Translations under genes and position numbers: made by a program
Source of the DNA: Syntrophales bacterium
GTDB lineage: Bacteria; Desulfobacterota; Syntrophia; Syntrophales; UBA2192
Assembly (NCBI GenBank): GCA_025454095.1
Contig: JALOPC010000141.1
Span: 1 to 10,133 of the forward strand
DNA length: 10,133 bases
Direction: 5' to 3'
Part shown: positions 1 through 5,766 of the stretch, piece after piece
How the letters are laid out: the number at the start of each line of letters is the position of its first letter
Position numbering within the stretch: the first letter of the stretch is position 1
The notes under the pieces: model-generated
What the model was told of the DNA's origin: nothing
Databases searched by the model: none
The model's input: the letters and a program-made list of their open reading frames with translations, nothing else

Positions 1-2
1 GG

Positions 3-422
3 ATGGTCAACAAGGTCATTCTCATCGGCAGGCTCGGGGCGGACCCCGAAGTACGCTACACGCAGGACGGGACGATGGTGACGACCCTTCGCATCGCCAC
101 GGACGAGTCGTGGAAGGACAAGAACGGGGAGAAGGTGCAGAAGACCGAATGGCACCGGGTCGTCACGTTCCGCAAACTGGCGGAGATCTGCGGGAGTTAT
201 CTGTCCAAGGGCCGCCTGGTGTTCATCGAGGGGAAACTTCAGACCCGGTCCTGGGAAGACAAGGAGGGCCAGAAACGCTACATGACGGAAATCGTCGCCT
301 CGAACATGCAGATGCTCGAATCGAAGGGAAGCGGCGGCAGCCGCGAGGCCGCGGGCCCCGACAGCGGGATGCCCTCCTACGGCGGAGGCGAGCAGGCCCC
401 CGACGAGGACGTGCCGTTCTAG
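3..422 (+). CDS. ssb: Single-stranded DNA-binding protein
   Basis: This 139-residue protein coats single-stranded DNA during replication, recombination and repair and recruits partners through its C-terminal tail. Residues 1-110 form the OB-fold. It opens with [18 protein letters not shown] and includes the [20 protein letters not shown] region and the [20 protein letters not shown] strand pair, all characteristic of bacterial Ssb. A short Gly/Ser/Pro-rich linker follows (about 109-130). The protein ends in DEDVPF, the acidic tail that docks SSB-interacting proteins. The length is slightly short for the family because the linker is brief. The ATG at base 3 gives the usual MVNKV start, but only two bases precede it, so the ribosome binding site and any slightly earlier start cannot be seen. 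A strong terminator follows 27 bases after the stop. Confidence 0.96.
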   Translation: MVNKVILIGRLGADPEVRYTQDGTMVTTLRIATDESWKDKNGEKVQKTEWHRVVTFRKLAEICGSYLSKGRLVFIEGKLQTRSWEDKEGQKRYMTEIVASNMQMLESKGSGGSREAAGPDSGMPSYGGGEQAPDEDVPF

Positions 423-448
423 GGGCGGCAACCACTCGCAGACGTCAA

Positions 449-480
449 AAGGCCCGGTCGCGTGACCGGGCCTTCTTTTT
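449..480 (+). terminator. Intrinsic terminator of ssb, possibly bidirectional
   Basis: A perfect 11-bp GC-rich stem (449-459 with 464-474) closes a 4-base loop and runs into TTCTTTTT at 473-480. It lies 27 bases after the ssb stop. Read on the minus strand, the same hairpin is followed by TTTT (from 447-450), so it may also end the converging rodZ-tatA transcript. Confidence 0.9.
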
Positions 481-544
481 GTCCGTTCGTTTCCACGTGC
501 ATCCGGAGAGGCGCGGGGTGCCGCATCCGTACCCGGAGGGGCAC

Positions 545-730
545 TCAGCCCTGCTTCTTCTCTTCGATCTTTTTCGCTTCCGCTTCCTCCTCGCCTTCCT
601 TGGAGGACTTCTTGAAATTCCGGATCCCCTTGCCGATGGCGCCCCCGATTTCGGGGAGTTTCCCCGCCCCGAAGACAATGAGGATGATGACGAGGATGAT
701 GATCAGTTCCGGCATTCCCAATCCAAACAT
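545..730 (-). CDS. tatA: Twin-arginine translocase subunit TatA/TatE family
   Basis: This 61-residue protein is a pore-forming subunit of the Tat pathway, which exports folded proteins carrying twin-arginine signals across the cytoplasmic membrane. It has the standard TatA layout: a short N-terminus with Glu at position 8 ([10 protein letters not shown]), one membrane helix (about 7-20), the FGAGKLPE hinge (20-27), an amphipathic helix (28-41), and a charged Lys/Glu-rich tail. The length fits TatA or TatE better than TatB, which has a longer tail. The ATG start is preceded by GGAG with a suitable spacing. It lies 60 bases downstream of the rodZ-like gene on the same strand and is probably cotranscribed with it. 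No tatC is visible in this window. A TatA versus TatB assignment from a 61-residue protein is not absolute. Confidence 0.93.
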   Translation of the reverse strand: MFGLGMPELIIILVIILIVFGAGKLPEIGGAIGKGIRNFKKSSKEGEEEAEAKKIEEKKQG

Positions 731-790
731 GGTGTCTGTCTCCTTGCTGTCGCATCGCCCGGGGCTTGCGGCCCGGGCTTGGCTGCTGTG

Positions 791-1735
791 TTATTCCGTG
801 GCCGGTTTCGGCTCTTCCGGCTTCTTTTTCTCCACGCGCTTCCCCTCGGGGTAGACCAGGTGCACCACCTCGCCGCGCTTGCCGGGGCTTCCCAGGGACT
901 GCCCCTGGAAGGTGATCTGGACGCCGCCGGCGTTGCCGAGATCGACGGTGATCTTTTCCTTCGCTTCCGTGCTCACCTTCTCGCCGGCCTGCAGGAGCCT
1001 CTGGACAGCCGGTGTCTTGTCGGCCCTCACCTGGACCCATGCCGCCTCGGTGGCCTCGATCGTGAGGCTCAGGGCGCCCCCCGCTGCGGGCGGCGGCGCC
1101 GCGGCCGCGGGTTCCTTCTTTTCCACTGCAGCCGGCGGGGCGTCCGGCTTCTTCGGTTCGGGGGCTGCGGCCTGCTGCTGCGGCTGAGGCGGGGCCGCTT
1201 CGGGCTGCTGCGCGGGCTGGGCCGGCGGTTCCTCGGGCGGTTTCACCTCGGCAGGCTTTTCGGGCGGCTTGACCTCTTCCCGGGCCGCGGTTTTTGCCGG
1301 TTGGGGCTTCTCGGGCCTGTCCTGGAACGCATAGACGCCCAGGATCACGATCACGGCCATGGCCAGGACGGTCCAGCCGGCCTTGCTTCCCATGCCCCCG
1401 ATCCAGTCCAGGAAGGCCTTCCCCGCGTCGGGCCCCTTCGCTTCCCCGGCTGCCTGCGCTTCGGGCGGCGCGGGCGGGAGGGTTTTTTCGATGTGTTTCG
1501 CGTATCGCGCCAGGATGGGCCCGGCATCGACGCCCAGGAGACCCGCGTAGGTTTTGATGAAGGTCTTCGTGTAGACGGGCTCGGGCAGATCCTCGAAGCG
1601 GCCGTTCTCGATGGACTCCAGGAAGGAAAGCCGGATCCGGTAACGGCGGGCGATGTCTTCCAGCCGGAGGCCTTTGGATTCGCGGGTGCGTTGCAGCTCT
1701 GCGAAAAACTCGTTTTTCAGATCCGTTTTCTCCAC
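791..1735 (-). CDS. RodZ-like membrane HTH protein (HTH_25, DUF4115)
   Basis: This 314-residue protein has the RodZ layout. An N-terminal cytoplasmic helix-turn-helix of the Xre/HTH_25 type spans about 8-70 (RESKGLRLEDIARRYRI, FLESIENGRFEDLPEPVYTK). One membrane segment lies at about 121-137 (WTVLAMAVIVILGVYAF). A long Pro/Ala/Glu-rich periplasmic linker (about 140-218) precedes a C-terminal DUF4115 beta domain (about 220-297). RodZ links MreB filaments to the cell-wall elongation machinery. RodZ-type proteins of this layout are widespread in Desulfobacterota, and whether this one controls cell shape is not proven by the sequence. The start codon is GTG (1735-1733), with AAAGG seven bases upstream. 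It precedes tatA on the same strand and is divergent from the inositol-phosphatase gene. Confidence 0.85.
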   Translation of the reverse strand: MEKTDLKNEFFAELQRTRESKGLRLEDIARRYRIRLSFLESIENGRFEDLPEPVYTKTFIKTYAGLLGVDAGPILARYAKHIEKTLPPAPPEAQAAGEAKGPDAGKAFLDWIGGMGSKAGWTVLAMAVIVILGVYAFQDRPEKPQPAKTAAREEVKPPEKPAEVKPPEEPPAQPAQQPEAAPPQPQQQAAAPEPKKPDAPPAAVEKKEPAAAAPPPAAGGALSLTIEATEAAWVQVRADKTPAVQRLLQAGEKVSTEAKEKITVDLGNAGGVQITFQGQSLGSPGKRGEVVHLVYPEGKRVEKKKPEEPKPATE

Positions 1736-1838
1736 GGTCTTGCCTTTCCAGCCTCCCGGGTCCGCGAGTTTTGGCTAGGTTTATCACCAATATGCGGGCC
1801 GTGCAACAGAAAATGTCCCGCCCTGCGGGGGCGCGCGG

Positions 1839-1865
1839 CCGATCGGGGCGCATCGGTTTTTTCTT
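1839..1865 (+). terminator. Terminator-like hairpin in a divergent promoter region
   Basis: CCGAT (1839-1843) pairs with ATCGG (1852-1856) around an 8-base loop. Two possible G-U pairs extend the stem, and it is followed at once by TTTTTTCTT. It has the form of an intrinsic terminator pointing rightward, yet no rightward gene lies upstream within the gap between rodZ and the phosphatase gene. It may insulate the downstream promoter or be part of a longer leader, or it may be chance. Confidence 0.35.
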
Positions 1866-1892
1866 CACAGAGCGGGCCCGTTGCGATATGGT
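1864..1892 (+). promoter_or_regulatory. Candidate sigma-70 promoter of the inositol phosphatase gene
   Basis: TTCACA (1864-1869) and TATGGT (1887-1892) are separated by 17 bases, matching the sigma-70 consensus at five and four of six positions. Transcription would begin near 1899, about 25 bases before the chosen start codon. This position argues against the longer upstream reading frame that opens at 1771. Confidence 0.45.
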
Positions 1893-1923
1893 GGGCCGCC
1901 CGAGAAAACAACGGATGGTGACC

Positions 1924-2727
1924 ATGGGATCGTACAGGGATTTTGCCGCGGAACTGGCGCTGGAGGCAGGGCGTTTCCTCAAGGGAAGATTCAACACGGC
2001 GCACGACATCACCTACAAGGGGGAGATCGACATCGTGACGGAGGCCGACCGGGGCTGCGAGGCGCTGCTGATCGCGCGCATCGAGAAGGCCTTCCCGGGT
2101 CACGGGATTCTTGCCGAGGAGACGAGAGGGGCGGCCGAGACGAGGGAGTTCACCTGGATCGTCGACCCCTTGGACGGGACCACGAACTACGCGCACCACT
2201 ACCCCGTGTTCTGCGTCTCCATCGCCCTGCAGCACGGAGGCGAGGTCATCGCCGGCGCCATCTGCAACCCGATGCTGGAGGAGCTCTTCGTCGCAGAGAA
2301 GGGCGGGGGGGCCTGCCTGAACGGGCAGCGCCTCGCCGTCACGAAGACGGCCGAGCTGACGCGGAGCCTTCTCTCCACGGGCTTTCCCTACGACATCCGC
2401 GTCAACCCCGACAACAACATCAACTATTTCAACGCCATGGCCGTCCGGGCGCAGGCGATCCGGCGCGCGGGTGCCGCCGCCCTGGATCTGGCCTACGTCG
2501 CGGCAGGACGGTTCGACGGTTTCTGGGAGCTGAAACTGCACCCCTGGGACACGGCGGCGGGCTGCCTCATGGTGACCGAGGCGGGCGGGCGGGTGACGGA
2601 CCTCTTCGGCGGGCCCTTCAATCTTTACTCACCGCACGTCCTGGCGACGAACGGGAGGATTCACGAGGCCATGTCGGAGATTTTGAAGGAGACGGACCCG
2701 ATGGATGCGAGACTCGTGAAGAAATGA
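1924..2727 (+). CDS. suhB: Inositol monophosphatase family protein (SuhB-like)
   Basis: This 267-residue, Mg-dependent sugar-phosphate phosphatase most likely hydrolyses myo-inositol 1-phosphate. The family signatures are complete: VTEADR (38-43), GILAEET (61-67), motif A WIVDPLDGTTNYAHHYPVF (78-96) with metal-binding Asp81 and Asp84, and motif B HPWDTAAGCLMVTEAGG (206-222) with Asp209. The open frame extends back to 1771, but homology begins at MGSYRDFAAELALEAG, so the ATG at 1924 is preferred. An ATG at 1915 is possible, and neither has a strong Shine-Dalgarno. It converges on a myo-inositol-phosphate synthase, which supports a real inositol role. Relatives can also act on fructose 1,6-bisphosphate or PAP, so substrate specificity is inferred. 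Confidence 0.92.
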   Translation: MGSYRDFAAELALEAGRFLKGRFNTAHDITYKGEIDIVTEADRGCEALLIARIEKAFPGHGILAEETRGAAETREFTWIVDPLDGTTNYAHHYPVFCVSIALQHGGEVIAGAICNPMLEELFVAEKGGGACLNGQRLAVTKTAELTRSLLSTGFPYDIRVNPDNNINYFNAMAVRAQAIRRAGAAALDLAYVAAGRFDGFWELKLHPWDTAAGCLMVTEAGGRVTDLFGGPFNLYSPHVLATNGRIHEAMSEILKETDPMDARLVKK

Positions 2728-2832
2728 GGGTCTAGGGTATAGGGTCTCGGGTATAGGGAAGGTACTGCAGATTATTTTGTATAGACGGAATCTTCTTCCA
2801 TCCCGATACCCTAGTCCCGATACCCGATACCC
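2728..2832. repeat. Inverted repeat built from tandem 7-base units
   Basis: The left arm (2728-2758) is GGGTCTA, GGGTATA, GGGTCTC, GGGTATA, GGG. The right arm (2802-2832), read on the other strand, is GGGTATC, GGGTATC, GGGACTA, GGGTATC, GGG. The arms match at 25 of 31 positions in the same unit register and are separated by 43 bases. The element fills the gap between the convergent phosphatase and inositol-phosphate synthase genes and could form a long hairpin in either transcript. No T-tract follows, so it is not a standard intrinsic terminator. A 9-base direct repeat TAGACGGAA sits at 2782-2790 and 2857-2865. Confidence 0.85.
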
Positions 2833-2877
2833 CTCTTCCGCACCGGATAGACCGACTAGACGGAACAGACCCGGCGG

Positions 2878-3972
2878 CTATTTACCCTTGATGAACGCCT
2901 CCGTCATTTCGCAGGCTTCTTCGTCCGTGAACTGCCTGGGCGGATGCTTCATGAAGTAGGCCGAGGGGCCGTAGAGGATGCCGCCGATCCCCTTGTCGAG
3001 GGCGATCTTGCAGCAGCGGATGGCGTCGATGACCACGCCGCCCGAGTTGGGGGAATCCTCGACGGAGAGCCGCATCTCGAGGTTCATGGGAACGTCCCCG
3101 AAAATGCTTCCTTCCATCCTGAGGAAACAGACCTTGTTGTCCTTCTGCCAGGCCACCCAGTCGCTGGGGCCGATGTGGATGTTCTCCGGCGTGAGCCGCT
3201 TGCCCGTCTGGGACTGCACGGCCTCGGTCTTGGAGATGCGCTTGGACTTGAGGCGGCTGCGGTCCAGCATGTTGAGAAAATCCGTGTTGCCGCCCGTGTT
3301 GAGCTGGTAGGTCCGCTCGAGTTTCACCCCCCGCAGGTTGAAGAGGTGCGTGAGCACCCGGTGGATGATCGTGGCCCCGAGCTGGCTCTTCACGTCGTCG
3401 CCGATGATGGGCAGGCCCTTCCTCTCGAACCGCGCCGCCCACGCGGGGTCGCTGGCGATGAAGACGGGGATGTTGTTGATGAAGGCCACGCCGGCCTCGA
3501 GGGCGCAGCCCGCGTAGAACCGGGTCGCCTCTTCGGAGCCCGCCGGCAGGTAGTTCAGCAGGATCTCGGCCCCCGAGTCCTTCAAGGCGCCGACCACGTC
3601 CTTTTTCGTCGCCTGCTTCTGTTTTGCCGGGACAAAGGCAAACCGGGGGTCGTACTGGCTCATGTGGGGGGCGACGCTGTCGAGCATCTTCCCCATCACG
3701 ACCCGGGCCCCTTTCTTCGGGACCTTCGGCTGGAAGACGGCGGTGCAGTTGGGCGGCTGGAAGATGGCCTCGGCGATGTCCTTGCCGACCTTGCGGCGGT
3801 CGATGTCGAAGGCGCAGACCACCTCGATGTCGGAGGGCCGGTAGCCGCCGATGTCCCAGTGCATCAGGCCGATGAGATCCTTCGGTGATTTGTTACGGTA
3901 ATACTCGATTCCCTGGATCAGCGAAGAGGCGCAATTCCCGACACCCGCGATTGCAATCCGGACCTTCCCCAA
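2878..3972 (-). CDS. ino1: Myo-inositol-1-phosphate synthase (inositol-3-phosphate synthase)
   Basis: This 364-residue NAD-dependent cytosolic enzyme isomerises glucose 6-phosphate to myo-inositol phosphate, the committed step of inositol synthesis. Visible family motifs are the N-terminal Rossmann loop GVGNCASSL (10-18), LLNYLPAGSEEAT (138-150), IIGDDVKSQLGAT (189-201), LNTGGNTDFLNM (224-235), KSKRISKTEAV (242-252), GPSDWVAW (268-275) and EDSPNSGGVVIDAIR (305-319). The length fits the short prokaryotic (actinobacterial/archaeal) form rather than the longer eukaryotic one. The start codon is TTG (3972-3970), supported by GGGGGAG five bases upstream and by alignment to the usual MGKVRIAI start. 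The nearby ATG at 3977 is out of frame. It converges on an inositol phosphatase gene and lies downstream of a broken rfbB on the same strand. Confidence 0.95.
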   Translation of the reverse strand: MGKVRIAIAGVGNCASSLIQGIEYYRNKSPKDLIGLMHWDIGGYRPSDIEVVCAFDIDRRKVGKDIAEAIFQPPNCTAVFQPKVPKKGARVVMGKMLDSVAPHMSQYDPRFAFVPAKQKQATKKDVVGALKDSGAEILLNYLPAGSEEATRFYAGCALEAGVAFINNIPVFIASDPAWAARFERKGLPIIGDDVKSQLGATIIHRVLTHLFNLRGVKLERTYQLNTGGNTDFLNMLDRSRLKSKRISKTEAVQSQTGKRLTPENIHIGPSDWVAWQKDNKVCFLRMEGSIFGDVPMNLEMRLSVEDSPNSGGVVIDAIRCCKIALDKGIGGILYGPSAYFMKHPPRQFTDEEACEMTEAFIKGK

Positions 3973-4028
3973 AACATCTCCCCCTTTTGTCCAGCTTAAA
4001 CCCGACTCGGATGATTTCGCAAGCGATA

Positions 4029-4057
4029 CTATTACAACATATCGCGGGACAATTCAA
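4029..4057 (-). promoter_or_regulatory. Candidate promoter of the inositol-phosphate synthase gene
   Basis: On the minus strand, TTGAAT (plus 4052-4057) and TAATAG (plus 4029-4034) are 17 bases apart in a locally AT-rich stretch. Transcription would start near 4022, giving a leader of about 50 bases. The -10 match is only partial. It would let the synthase be expressed independently of rfbB. Confidence 0.35.
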
Positions 4058-4069
4058 CGGGAAGGACGC

Positions 4070-4096
4070 AAAAAGCTGCGGAACTCATTTTCCCGC
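4070..4096 (-). terminator. Possible weak terminator overlapping the rfbB stop
   Basis: On the minus strand GCGGGAA (plus 4090-4096) pairs with TTCCGC (plus 4078-4083) with one bulged G. After AGC it runs into TTTTT (plus 4070-4074). The rfbB stop codon lies in the loop. The stem is short, so this is tentative. Confidence 0.3.
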
Positions 4097-5168
4097 CGCC
4101 CCGTAGTGCTCGTCGATCCACTTGAGGTACTCGCCGCTGCGGACGCGGGTCACCCACCCGGCGTTTTCCAGGTACCAGAGGATCGTCTTGCGCAGGCCCG
4201 TGCGGAAGGACTCGAGGGGGGCCCATTTCAGCTCCGACTGCAGCTTGCTCGAGTCGATGGCGTAGCGCCAGTCGTGGCCGGGGCGGTCCGTGACGAAGGT
4301 GATCAGCTCGCGCCGGGGGCCTGCGCCGGCCCGGGGGCGGATCTCGTCGAGGATGTCGCAGATGCCGTGGACGACGGCGATGTTTTCCTCCTCGGAGTTG
4401 CCCCCGATGTTGTAGGTCTCGCCGCGGCGCCCGTGGTTCATGATCGTCCAGATGGCCTCGCAGTGGTCTTCCACGTAGAGCCAGTCGCGGACGTTCTTGC
4501 CGTCGCCGTAGACGGGAAGGGGCTTGCCCTCCAGGGCGTTGAGGGTGATGAGCGGGATCAGCTTCTCCGGGAACTGCCAGGGCCCGTAGTTGTTGGAGCA
4601 GTTGGAGATCGTCACGGGCAGCCCGTAGGTCTTGCAGTAGGCCCGCACGAGGTGGTCCGAAGACGCCTTCGAGGCGCTGTAGGGGCTGTTGGGCTTGTAG
4701 GGCGTCGTCTCGGTGAAGAGGCCTTCCTTGCCGAGGCTGCCGTAGACCTCGTCGGTGCTCACGTGGTGGAAGAGGCGGAAGCCCTCCGCGTGGTTGCGCG
4801 CCGCCTCGAGGAGGTTGAAGGTGCCCACGATGTTCGTGAAGATGAACTCGGCGGGCCGCTTGATCGAGCGGTCCACGTGGCTCTCGGCCGCGAAGTGGCA
4901 CACCGCGTCGATGCCGTACCCGGTGAAGATTGCGTCCATCCTCTCGAGGCTGCAGATGTCCTCCCGCAGGAAGACGTAGCGGCCGGGGTAGCGCTTTTCG
5001 AGATCGCTGAGATTTTCGGGGTTCCCGGCGTAGGTCAGCTTGTCCGTAGGTCAGCTTGTCCACGTTCACGAGCCGGCCCTCGAAGCCCGACTTCTCCAGC
5101 AGGGAACGGATGAAGTTGCTGCCGATGAAGCCGCAGCCGCCGGTGACCAGCAGGTTCTTGAATTCCAT
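4085..5168 (-). pseudogene. rfbB: dTDP-glucose 4,6-dehydratase, frameshifted by a 16-bp tandem duplication
   Basis: RfbB/RmlB uses NAD to convert dTDP-glucose to dTDP-4-keto-6-deoxyglucose for rhamnose and other deoxysugars of surface polysaccharides. The ATG at 5168 has AAGGAG upstream and encodes the Rossmann motif VTGGCGFIGSNF and VNVDKLTY. There the frame shifts because GTAGGTCAGCTTGTCC occurs twice in tandem (5030-5045 and 5046-5061). Removing one copy restores a continuous 355-residue protein, the normal family length. The restored protein has AAESHVDRS (88-96), the catalytic STDEVYG (132-138: Thr133, Asp134, Glu135) and YSASK (158-162: Tyr158, Lys162). As given, the first fragment runs on out of frame, and an internal ATG at 4939 could start only a 284-residue piece lacking the NAD loop. 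No rmlA, rmlC or rmlD is in the window. A sequencing or assembly error is possible. Confidence 0.93.
5030..5061. repeat. Exact 16-bp tandem duplication inside rfbB
   Basis: Two identical adjacent copies of a 16-base word lie at 5030-5045 and 5046-5061. Sixteen is not a multiple of three, so the extra copy shifts the rfbB frame just after the VDKLTY codons. Confidence 0.98.
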
Positions 5169-5223
5169 CGTGTCTCCTTGTCGTCGCACCGTTTCTTGTG
5201 CGGCATCTTTCGTGAAGGCCGCG

Positions 5224-5323
5224 GAAGTTGCGAAGTTGGGAAATTGCGAAGCTTGGACGATTTCGAAGAGTTGTCAGATCGTAGGTCTGTCCGGGCTTCC
5301 CAACTTCAAAACTTCTCAACTTC
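5224..5323. repeat. Inverted repeat built from tandem 8-base units
   Basis: The left arm (5224-5256) is GAAGTTGC, GAAGTTGG, GAAATTGC, GAAGCTTGG. The right arm (5291-5323), read on the other strand, is GAAGTTGA, GAAGTTTT, GAAGTTGG, GAAGCCCGG. They match at 26 of 33 positions and are separated by 34 bases. ACGAT (5257-5261) and ATCGT (5278-5282) in the spacer could pair inside the larger hairpin. The element occupies the middle of the 289-base gene-free gap 5169-5457 between divergent rfbB and the small cysteine-rich gene. I see nothing else certain in that gap. Confidence 0.85.
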
Positions 5324-5457
5324 AATCTTTTCCCCGCCCGGCATGGAACTTGCGAATCCTGACGCCGGAGGGTCGATCTGCACGTGATGCCAACTACCAT
5401 GAATCCTTCGAATTCTCAACGGGCAATCCCGCGGCCGGCCGGGAAGGGACGGCAGGC

Positions 5458-5661
5458 ATGGTGAAGAACAATCCGGGGGCGGACCCGAAGCTCCACTGCT
5501 CCGAGTGCCGGCACTTCTTCATTACCCACGAGCCGGCCCACCCCTACGGCTGCCGCGCCATGGGGTTCAAGTCCCGGGAGCTCCCGTGCACCGTCGTGCT
5601 GCGCAGCTCCGACGGGCCCTGCCTGCTTCACCGGCCGAAGGGCAAACCCGGCAATCCGTGA
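5458..5661 (+). CDS. Small cysteine-rich conserved-looking protein
   Basis: This is a 67-residue protein of unknown function. It has a CxxC pair (Cys14, Cys17: CSECRHFF) and further cysteines at 32, 44 and 55, with histidines at 19, 24, 28 and 58. That pattern suggests a small metal-binding, perhaps zinc, fold, although no named family can be assigned with confidence. I recall short proteins with a similar CRHF...PYGCRAMGFKS...PC pattern in Desulfobacterota and Geobacter-type genomes, usually annotated as hypothetical. The frame is open far upstream, but the ATG at 5458 follows a purine-rich GGGAAGGGA stretch and places the start just before the conserved-looking part. It ends 105 bases before the preferred start of the GAF-ANTAR gene and may share a transcript with it. 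Confidence 0.7.
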   Translation: MVKNNPGADPKLHCSECRHFFITHEPAHPYGCRAMGFKSRELPCTVVLRSSDGPCLLHRPKGKPGNP

Positions 5662-5727
5662 ACGAGAGCCGCATTTTTTATTGCATTTCGGGGCATGGAT
5701 GTTATAGGAAGCAAAAAACGAATGCGC

Positions 5728-5763
5728 CGGGCAGCGATGCCCGTGCCCGTGCGGGGTTCACGG
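5728..5763 (+). promoter_or_regulatory. Leader hairpins before the GAF-ANTAR gene, first with ANTAR-like hexaloop
   Basis: CGGGC (5728-5732) pairs with GCCCG (5739-5743) around the hexaloop AGCGAT, which has A at position 1 and G at position 4. These are the conserved loop bases reported for ANTAR-recognised RNA. A second hairpin, CCGTG (5747-5751) with CACGG (5759-5763), has a 7-base loop CGGGGTT that does not fit the pattern and holds the only Shine-Dalgarno-like bases. The assignment assumes that translation starts at 5767. Confidence 0.35.
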
Positions 5764-5766
5764 TAC

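Noticed and set aside
757-778. GC-rich 7-bp hairpin between rodZ and tatA
   Set aside because: No T-tract follows on either strand. It may affect message stability, but it is short and based on a self-complementary GCCCGGGC word.
110-1921. 603-codon open frame on the plus strand crossing ssb, tatA and rodZ
   Set aside because: It overlaps three recognisable genes in other frames or on the other strand, and its translation is Arg/Gly/Leu-rich with no family features. Long spurious frames are expected at this GC content.
1771-1923. N-terminal extension of the inositol phosphatase to an ATG at 1771
   Set aside because: The extra 51 residues show no family similarity and would cover the likely promoter and hairpin, and homology begins at 1924.
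2728-2832. Heptamer array as a CRISPR array or telomere-like end
   Set aside because: Units are 7 bases with no spacers between them, and the sequence continues into ordinary genes on both sides.
4106-5113. 335-codon plus-strand open frame opposite rfbB
   Set aside because: It is the antisense shadow of a clear RfbB sequence, with low-complexity Val/Ala/Gly/Asp composition.
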